DNA from: Cervus elaphus
Taxonomy: Eukaryota; Chordata; Mammalia; Artiodactyla; Cervidae
Assembly: GCF_910594005.1 (NCBI RefSeq)
Contig: NC_057828.1
Span: 4,600,235-4,664,234, forward strand
Direction of reading: 5' to 3'
DNA length: 64,000 bases
The position numbers and the translations under genes were made by a program. Positions 56,596-64,000 of the stretch are shown in pieces. Under the pieces are notes generated by a model, which was not told the DNA's origin, searched no databases, and saw only the letters and a program-made list of their open reading frames with translations. The stretch's first letter is position 1. The number at the start of each line of letters is the position of its first letter.

Positions 56596-56808
56596 GGGGC
56601 TTCCCAGGTGGTGCTAGTGGTAAAGTGGTGCTAGTGCCAGTGAAGGAGACGCAGGTTCGATCCCTGAGTCAGGAAGATCTCCTGGAGGAGGGCATGGCAA
56701 CCCACTCCAGTATTCTTGCCTGGAGAATCCCATGAACAGAGAAGCCTGGCGGGCTACACTCCACAGGGTCCCAAACAGGCAGACACAACCGAAGCAACTT
56801 AGCACAGC
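56596..56808 (+). mobile_element. Bov-tA SINE inside BovB
   Basis: GGGGCTTCCCAGGTGGTGCT head to CGAAGCAACTTAGCAC. A short duplication (GTGGTGCTAGTGGTAAA then GTGGTGCTAGTGCCAGTG) lies in the head. The BovB continues with CAGTCACCATTC. Confidence 0.93.
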
Positions 56809-56822
56809 ACAGTCACCATTCT

Positions 56823-57930
56823 CAGTGATTTTCAGTTCATTCACTCAGTCGTGTTCCACTCTTTGTGACCCCACGGACTTCAGTACACCAGGCCTCCCTG
56901 TCCGTCACCAACTCCCAGAGTCTACCCAAACTCATGTCTGTTAAGTCGGTGATGCCATCCAACCATCTCATCCTCTGTCAGCCCCTTCTCCTCCCACCTT
57001 CGATCTTTCCCAGCATCAGGGTCTTTTCAGATGAGTCAGTTCTTTGCATCAGGTGGCCAAAGTATTGGAGTTTCAGCTTCAGCATCAGTCCTCCCAATGA
57101 ACATTCAGGACTGATTTCCTTTAGGATGGACTAGTTGGATCTTCTTACAATCCAAGGGACTCTCAAGAGTCCTCTCCACAGTTCAAAAGCATCAATTCTT
57201 TGGTGCTCAGCTTTCTTTATAGTCCAACTCTCACGTCCATACATGCCTACTGAAAAAACCATAGCTTTGACTAGATGAATCTTTGTTGGCAAAGTAATGT
57301 CTCTGCTTTTTATAAGCTGCCTAGGTTGCTTATAACTTTTCGTCCAAGGAGCAAGTGTCTTTTAATTTCAAGGCTGCAGTCACCATCTGCAGTGATTTTG
57401 GAGCCCTCCAAAATAAAGTCTGTCACTGTTTCCACTGTTTCCCCATATATTTGCTATGAACTGATGTGACCAGGTGCCATGATCTTAGTTTTCTGAATGT
57501 TGAGTTTTAAGCCAGTTTTTTTCACTCTCCTCTTTCACTTTCATCAAGAGGCTCTTTAGTTCTTCTTCACTTTCTGCCATAAGGGTGGTGTCATCTGCAT
57601 ATCTGGGGTTATTGATATTTCTCCTGGCAATCTTGATTCCAGCCTGTGCTTCATCCAACCTGGCATTTCACATGATGTACTCTGCATGTAAGTTAAATAA
57701 CCAGGGTAACAATATACAGCCTTGACATACTTCTTTCCTTATTTGGAACCAGTCTGTTGTTCCATGTCTGGTTCTAACTGTTGCTTCTTGACCTGCATAC
57801 ATATTTCTCAGGAGGCAGGTCAGGTGGTCTGGTATTCCCATCTCTTTAAGAATTTTCCACAGTTTGTTGTGATCCACACAGTCAAAGGCTTTGGCATAGT
57901 AAAGCAGAATAGATGATTTGCAGTGATTTT
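56823..57930 (-). mobile_element. BovB (inner), 10-bp TSD CAGTGATTTT
   Basis: The copy is 56833-57920 with TSD CAGTGATTTT at 56823-56832 and 57921-57930. 5'-truncated, YADD intact at 57590-57601. Its 3' two thirds are almost identical, inverted, to 59261-59940. Confidence 0.93.
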
Positions 57931-58636
57931 GGAGCCCAAGAAAAGAAAATCTGTCACTGTTTCCACTTTTTCCCCATCTACTTGCCATGAAGTGAAGGGA
58001 CTGGGTGCCATGATCTGTTTTGTGAATGTTGAATTTTAAGCCAGATTTTTTATTTCCTCTTTCACCCTCTCAAGAGACTCTTTAGTTCCTCTTCACTTTC
58101 TGCCATTAGAGTGGTATCATCTGCATATCTGAGGTTGTTGATATTTCTCCCAGCAAGCTTGACTACAGCTTGTGAGTCATCCAGCCTGTCATTTCACATG
58201 ATGTACTCTGTATATAAGTGAAGTAAACAGGGTGACAATATACAGCTTGTTGTACCCCTTTCCCAGTTTTGAACCAGTCAGTTGTTTCATGTCAGGTTCT
58301 AACTGTTGCCTCTTGACCCACATACAGGTTTCTTAAAAGACAGGTAAGTGGTCTGGTATTCCCAGTCTCTTTAAGAATTTTGTACAGTTTGCTGTGATCC
58401 ACACAAAGGCTTCAGTGTAGCCAATGAAGCAGAAGCAGATGGTTTTTCTGGAATACCCTTGCTTTCTCCATGATCCAATTAATGGAATTTGATCTCTGGT
58501 TTCCTTTTCTAAACCCAGCTTGTACATCTGGAAGTTCTCAATTCATGTACTGCTGAAAGTCTAGTTTGAAAGATTATGAGCATAACCTTGCTAGCATGTG
58601 AATAAGCACAATTGTATGATAGTTGGAGCATTATGA

Positions 58637-59945
58637 CTGGATGAAGCATAAGCTGGAAACAAGATTGCCAGGAGAAATATCAATAACCTCAGATATGCAA
58701 ATGATACCACCTTTATGACAGAAAGTGAAGAAGAACTAAAAAGCCTCTTGATGAAAGTGAAAGAGGACTTTATCTTTCTGGCTTACTTCACTCTGTATAA
58801 TGGGCTCTAGTTTCATCCATCTCATTAGAACTGATTCAAATGAATTACAGTATACTAACGCGTATATATGGAATTTAGAAAGATGGTAATGATAACCCTA
58901 TATGCAAAACAGAAAAAGAGACACAGATGTACAGAAAAAACTTTTGGACTCCGTGGGAGAAGGCGAGGGTGGGATGTTTCGAGAGAACAGCATCGAACCA
59001 TGTATATTATCTAGGGTGAAACAGATCACCAGCCCAGGCTGGATACATGAGACAAGTGCTCAGGCCTGGTGCACTGGGAAGACCCAGAGGAATCGGATGG
59101 AGAGGGAGGCGGGAGGGGGGATCAGGAGGGGGAATACATGTAAATCCATGGCTGATTCATGTCAATGTATGACAAAAACCACTACAATATTGTAAAGTAA
59201 TTAGCCTCCAACTAATAAAAATAAATGGAAAAAAAAAAAAAAAAAGAAAGTGAAAGAGGAGAGCGATAAAACTGACGAAAAACTCAACATTCAGAAAACT
59301 AAGATCATGGCACCTGGTCACATCAGTTCATAGCAAATATATGGGGAAACAGTGGAAACAGTGACAGACTTTATTTTGGAGGGCTCCAAAATCACTGCAG
59401 ATGGTGACTGCAGCCTTGAAATTAAAAGACACTTGCTCCTTGGACGAAAAGTTATAAGCAACCTAGGCAGCTTATTAAAAAGCAGAGACATTACTTTGCC
59501 AACAAAGATTCATCTAGTCAAAGCTATGGTTTTTTCAGTAGGCATGTATGGACGTGAGAGTTGGACTATAAAGAAAGCTGAGCACCAAAGAATTGATGCT
59601 TTTGAACTGTGGAGAGGACTCTTGAGAGTCCCTTGGATTGTAAGAAGATCCAACTAGTCCATCCTAAAGGAAATCAGTCCTGAATGTTCATTGGGAGGAC
59701 TGATGCTGAAGCTGAAACTCCAATACTTTGGCCACCTGATGCAAAGAACTGACTCATCTGAAAAGACCCTGATGCTGGGAAAGATCGAAGGTGGGAGGAG
59801 AAGGGGCTGACAGAGGATGAGATGGTTGGATGGCATCACCGACTTAACAGACATGAGTTTGGGTAAACTCTGGGAGTTGGTGATGGACAGGGAGGCCTGG
59901 CGTGCTGCAGTCCATGGGATCACAGAGTCGGACACGACTGAACTG
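58637..59945 (+). mobile_element. BovB, sense, split by L1
   Basis: Pieces 58637-58767 and 59261-59945. It starts at the ADEAQAGIK-type region just 5' of the catalytic box, which reads YAND here, and ends with GTCGGACACGACTGAAC. It meets the antisense BovB head to head at 58636/58637. Confidence 0.9.
58753..59260 (+). mobile_element. L1 3' end with 5' inversion, 15-bp TSD
   Basis: The insert is 58768-59245, with TSD GAAAGTGAAAGAGGA at 58753-58767 and 59246-59260. 58768 to about 58850 is antisense (TCTGGCTTACTTCACTCTGT). From about 58851 it is sense (ACAGTATACTAACGCG) to the A tail at 59228-59245. The two segments are adjacent in L1, the twin-priming layout. Confidence 0.95.
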
Positions 59946-60600
59946 TTAGCAGGTGCTCAAAAGTTGTTCACTGAGTGAATTAATGAATAAGTTTTTATTA
60001 TTTCTACATAAAAATTTCATGAGTTAATTCCTCTACCCTTATCCCATTAATTGCCCCAGTTTAGGGTCTTACTCTTTCTTATCAGAACTCTTACAATAAT
60101 GTCCTAATTTATGTTCCTTCTCTCCACTTTGTCCTACCGCCACCCCGTTTCCTCATTGCCTCAATGGTCATCTTATAAAGCACACATTAGAGTACGCTGT
60201 TGTTTTGATTCAATGTTTTAATGCTTCTCACTGCCCTTAAAATAAATTCAAGGCCTCATCTCTTACCTATTTTTCTCCCAAACCCTATGTTTAGCTATAC
60301 TGAATGATAGTGTGTGTGTGTGTTTACGCCCTGGTGCCTTTTCACTTGTGCCTTCTGCCTAGAATGCTGCCACCTTTTCTCTGTATGATAATCTCCTGCC
60401 TATTCTTTGAAATGCATCTCAAATATCCCTTGCTTGTGAAGCCTTCTGGGACACTACAACCTCCACCTACAGAGTATCAGATCTCTATTTGAGCTTTTGT
60501 TGACTGGCTATAATATTTGCTCACACACCTGTGCCCTCATCTCTCTCTAGACACTAGAATCTGAGTTCTTTAAAATCCTGTGCTTAGTATCCCTAACTTT
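59946..60600 (+). mobile_element. L2-like 3' region, diverged
   Basis: 59947-59990 looks like a MIR/L2 tail (AGGTGCTCAAAAGTTGTTCA). 60060-60600 has ATCTTATAAAGCACACATTA, GTGCCTTCTGCCTAGAATGC, GAAGCCTTCTGGGACAC and ACACTAGAATCTGAGTTC in L2 order. Boundaries are uncertain. A short (TG)n lies at 60310-60324. Confidence 0.55.
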
Positions 60601-61084
60601 TTCACTGGCTTTAAAAAATATTGAAGGGAATAGGGTGGAAGGTAAACATCTGTGTACAATGGAAACTGTTTTCAGTCCAAGAAACCTGGAAGAACCTGAG
60701 TTAACACTATCGCTGACATTGCTTCTATGGCTAAACATGGCCCAGCCCTCAAAACATGACTCCGATCTCTCCCTCCTCACCTCTCTTCTCCTTTCTTATT
60801 TCATCTTCCATGCCCTTCTCTCCCTCTCTTCTTCACCATTTTAATTTTATTTATTTTCCTTTCATTTCTTCTTTTTGTTGTTATTTAACATTAAATACTG
60901 CACAAAGCAATATTATGACAATATTAATGTAAGTAAGCAATAACAATAGTATACCCACAATTCTGTTACTATGACAAATCAAATTGTTTTATTTGTTGGT
61001 ATTCCCTTTCCATCTTTATACATCTGCATCATTTTGCATGGTTGTTATTACAATGTAGTTTTAATTTTATAATTTATTTTTTAG
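60601..61084. other. Single-copy or unassigned, AT-rich
   Basis: No gene or nameable repeat seen. Confidence 0.45.
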
Positions 61085-61487
61085 CTTTTTAAAAAATTTA
61101 TTTATTTTAATTGGAGGCTGATTACTTTACAATATTGTAGTGGCTTTTACCATACATTGACATGAATCAGTCATGGGTGTACATGTGTTCCCCATCCTGA
61201 ACCCCCCTCTCACCTCCCTCCCCATCCCATCCCTCAGGGTCTTCCAGTGCACCAGCCCTGAGCGCCCTGTCTCATGCATTGATCGAACCTGGACTGGTTG
61301 ATCTATTTCACAAATGGTAATGTACATGATTCAATGCTTTTCTCTCAAATCATGCCACCCTCGCCTTCTCCCAAAGAGTCCAAAAGTCTGTGCTTTACAT
61401 GTGTCTCTTTTGCTGCCTCGCATATAGGGTCATCATTACCATCTTTCTAAATTCCATATATATGTGTTAATATACTGTATTGGTGTT
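61085..61487 (-). mobile_element. Bovine L1 3'UTR fragment, antisense
   Basis: TTGGAGGCTGATTACTTTAC, then CATACATTGACATGAATCAG, ending TATACTGTATTGGTG. It is broken where the next L1 begins with a poly-T tract, so the second L1 probably landed in the 3'UTR of the first. Confidence 0.9.
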
Positions 61488-61560
61488 TTTCTTTTCTTTT
61501 CTTTTCTTTCTTTCTTTTTTTTTTTTTTTTTTTTTGCAGTTTTATTTATTTATTTATTTC
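61488..61560 (+). repeat. Pyrimidine tract: (TTTTC)n, poly-T, (TTTA)n
   Basis: Slipped oligo-T tail region of the antisense L1 that follows: CTTTTCTTTTCTTTTC, then T22 or so, then TTTATTTATTTATTTA. Confidence 0.9.
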
Positions 61561-62047
61561 ACTTTACAATATTGTATTTGTTTTGCCATACATTGACATG
61601 AACCCACCATGGGTGTACATGTGTTCCCCATCCTGAACCCCCTCCCACCTCCCTCCTCATCCCATCCCTCTGGGTCATCCCAGTGCACCAGCCCCGAGCA
61701 CCCTGTATCATGCATCGAACCTGGACTGGTGATTTGTTTCACATATGATAATTTACATGTTTCAATGCCATTCTCCCATATCATCCCGCCCTTGTCCTCT
61801 CCCACAGAGTCCAAAAGACTGTTCTTGACATCTGTGTCTCTTTTGAAGTCTCGCATATTGGGGTTATTGTTACCATCTTTCTAAATTCCATACATATGCA
61901 TTAGTATACTGTATTGGTGTTTTTCTTTCTGGCTTACTTCACTCTGTATAATAGGCTCCAGTTTCATCCACCTCATTAGAACTGATTCAAATGCATTCTT
62001 TTTAATAGCTGAGTAATATTCCATTGTGTATATGTACCACAGCTTTC

Positions 62048-63163
62048 TTATCTATTCTTCTGCTGATGGACATCCAAGTTGCTTCCATGTCCTGGCCATT
62101 GTAAACAGTGCTGTGATGAACATTGACGTACAAGTGTCTCTTTCAATTCTGGTTCCTGGGTGTGTGCACCCAGCAGTGGGATTGCTGGGTCATATGACAG
62201 TGCTAGTTCCAGTTTTTTAAGGAATCTCCACACTGTTCTCCATAGTGGCTGTACTAGTTTGCATTCCCACCAACAGTGTAAGAGGGTTCCCTTTTCTCCA
62301 CACCCTCTCCAGCATTTATTGTTTATAGACATTTTGATAGAAGCCATTCTGACCAGAGTGAGATGGTACTTCATTGTGGTTTTGATTTGCATTTCTCTGA
62401 TAGTGAGTGATGTTGAGCATCTTTTCATGTGCTTGCTAGCCATCTGTATGTCTTCTTTGGAGAAATGTCTGTTTAGTTCTTTGGCCCATTTTTTGATTGG
62501 GTCATTTATTTTTCTGGAATTGAGCTGCATGAGGTGCTTGTATATTTTTGAGATTAATTCTTTGTCAGTTGCTTCATTTGCTCTTATTTTCTCCCATTCT
62601 GAAGGCTGTCTTTTCACCTTGCTTATAGTTTCCTTCCTTGTGCAAAAGCATTTAAGTTTAATTAGGTCCCATTTGTTTATTTTTGCTTTTATTTCCATTA
62701 CTCCGGGAGGTGGGTCATAGAGGATCCTGCTGTGATTTATGTCGGAGAGTGTTTTGCCTATGTTTTCCTCTAGGAGTTTTGTAGTTTCTGGTCTTACGTT
62801 TAGATCTTCAATCCATTTGGAGTTGATTTTTGTGTATGGTGTTAGAAAGTGTTCTAGTTTCATTCTTTTACAAGTGGTTGACCAGTTTTCCCAGCACCAT
62901 TTGTTAAAGAGATTGTCTTTTCTCCATTGTATATTCTTGCCTCCTTTGTCAAAGATAAGGTGTCCATAGGTGCGTGGATTTATCTCTGGGCTTTCTATTG
63001 TGTTCCATTGATCTATATTTCTGTCTTTGTGCCAGTACCATACTGTCTTGATGACTGTAGCTTTGTAGTACAGTCTAAAGCCAGGCGGGTTGATTCCTCC
63101 AGTTCCATTCTTCTTTCTCAAGATTGCTTTGGCTATTCGAGGTTTTTTTGTATTTCCATACAT
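62048..63163 (-). pseudogene. L1 ORF2p C-terminal half, 371 codons open
   Basis: The longest open stretch in the window. Blocks: GFRLYYKATVIKTVWYWHKD, LIFDKGGKNIQWRKDNLFNK, WEKIRANEATDKELISKIYK, then CWRGCGEKGTLLHCWWECKL with the cysteine-rich motif and LVQPLWRTVWRFLKKLELAL. The native C-terminus is altered by a frameshift near GAHTQEPELK, so the last residues are not L1-like. It matches 43035-43560 with one difference in 173 residues. Confidence 0.93.
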
Positions 63164-63415
63164 ATTGTGAAATTATTTGTTCTAGTTCTGTGAAAAATAC
63201 TATTGGTAACTTGATAAGGATTGCATTGAATCTATAAATTGCTTTAGGTAGTATACTCATTCTCACTATATTGATTCTACCGATCCATGAACATGGTATA
63301 TGTCTCCATTTATTTGATTTGTCATCTTTGATTTCATTCATCAGTGTTTTATCACTTTTTATATACAGGTCTTTTGTTTCTTTAGGTAGATTTATTCCTT
63401 AGTATTTTATTCTTT

Positions 63416-63802
63416 TCATCGCAATGGTGAACGGAATTGTTTCCTTAATTTCTCTTTCTGTTTTCTCATTTTTAGTGTATAGGAATGCAAGGGATTTCTG
63501 TTTGTGGTATCTTTGTCTGGTTTTGGTATTAGGGTGATGGTGGCCTCATAGAATGAGTTTGGAAGTTTACCTTCCTCTGCAATTTTCTGGAAGAGTTTGA
63601 ATAGGATAGGTGTTAGCTCTTCTCTAAATTTTTGGTAGAATTCAGCTGTGAAGCCGTCTGGTCCTGGGCTTTTGTTTGTTGGAAGATTTCTGATTATAAT
63701 TTCGATTTCCATGCTTGTGATGGGTCTGTTAAGATTTTCTATTTCTTCCTGGTTCAGTTTTGGGAAGTTATACTTTTCTAAGAATTTGTCCATTTCTTTC
63801 AA
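63416..63802 (-). pseudogene. L1 ORF2p RT N-terminal remnant, fused by deletion
   Basis: FLEKYNFPKLNQEEIENLNR, NLPTNKSPGPDGFTAEFYQK and YEATITLIPKPDKDTTN are the start of the L1 RT domain. After about residue 101 the reading passes the deletion point into thumb-region sequence (SYTLKMRKQKEKLRKQF). Confidence 0.92.
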
Positions 63803-64000
63803 GTTGTCCGGTTTATTGGCATATAGTTGCCGATAGTAGTCTCTTATGATCCTTTTATTTCTATGTTGTCTGTTGTGATTTCTCCATTTTCATTTCTAAT
63901 TTTGTTGATTTGATTCTTCTCCCTTTGTTTCTTGATGAGTCTGGCTCATGGTTTGTCTATTTTATTTATCTTCTCAAAGAACCAGCTTTTAGCTTTGTTG

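Larger units (their letters stand above)
56045..58636 (-). mobile_element. BovB (outer), split by SINE and younger BovB
   Basis: Own parts are 56045-56595, 56809-56832 and 57921-58636. They run from the 3' end (CAATTGCTAAGTTGGGTCTG) to the RT N-terminal region. YADD is still readable at 58116-58127. At 58637 the orientation flips into a sense BovB. Confidence 0.9.
61538..64000 (-). mobile_element. Young bovine L1, internal RT deletion, cut by window end
   Basis: From the 3'UTR (CACTTTACAATATTGTATTT) through ORF2 C-terminal sequence to 63509. There it jumps past the RT catalytic region, from GGGATTTCTGTTTGTG to GTATCTTTGTCTGGTTTTGG, then continues with RT N-terminal sequence to the window edge. 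Roughly 0.9-1 kb is missing by comparison with the L1 at 14718-26809. Confidence 0.92.

Noticed and set aside
62048..63163. 371-codon frame as a possible host gene
   Set aside because: It is L1 ORF2p C-terminal sequence, almost identical to 43035-43560.

Overview
The window is from a ruminant, most likely a bovid. It is packed with repeats restricted to or typical of that lineage: BovB (RTE) LINEs, Bov-tA and BovA SINEs, and young bovine-type L1. Older mammalian repeats (MIR, L2, MER20, an MLT1-like LTR, L1M) and one cetartiodactyl CHR SINE lie underneath. I find no intact host protein-coding gene. The window is an intergenic or intronic retroelement graveyard. Two host-derived retrocopies stand out: a processed annexin A2 pseudogene (minus strand, about 50235-51567) and a U6 snRNA copy fused to an L1 3' end (28979-29220).

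Layout. 1-1370: a BovA fragment, then the 3' part of a BovB. 1371-6408: mostly single-copy DNA with a few MIR pieces and one Bov-tA. 6409-6775: solo MLT1-like LTR. 6945-10985: old antisense L1 interrupted by an LTR that itself carries a second LTR (perfect GTAC target-site duplication, TSD) and by a dimeric SINE. 11050-14717: L1, L2 and MIR fragments, including a BovB with an inverted BovB inside it. 14718-26809: one near-complete bovine L1 in minus orientation, from 3'UTR through ORF2 and ORF1 to a tandemly repeated CpG-rich 5'UTR. It is split by two BovB copies and an L1 3' fragment, each with a recognisable TSD.

27420-48263: one old plus-strand L1 holding a deep stack. A second L1 (33187-45850) sits in it, a BovB (38565-45322) in that, a third L1 (41789-44507) in the BovB, and a 91-bp L1 tail in the third L1. 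The second L1 also contains an LTR-in-LTR (36918-38044). 48310-52780: further L1 pieces, mostly antisense, around the ANXA2 pseudogene. 52846-56044: MER20, MIR, single-copy DNA, a TA microsatellite and a 27-bp SINE head with its own TSD. 56045-59945: BovB copies in both orientations, forming a large inverted repeat. 59946-61085: L2-like and single-copy DNA. 61085-64000: two minus-strand young L1 copies, the second running off the window end.

There is no functional gene set here, so the biology is insertion history. The layout shows order of insertion, TSD lengths (4 bp and 6 bp for the two LTR types, about 5-16 bp for LINE and SINE events), twin-priming 5' inversions in both L1 and BovB, and local inversions. 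Subfamily names are from memory of consensus sequences. No alignment was run, so element edges are usually good to about 10 bp, except where a TSD fixes them.
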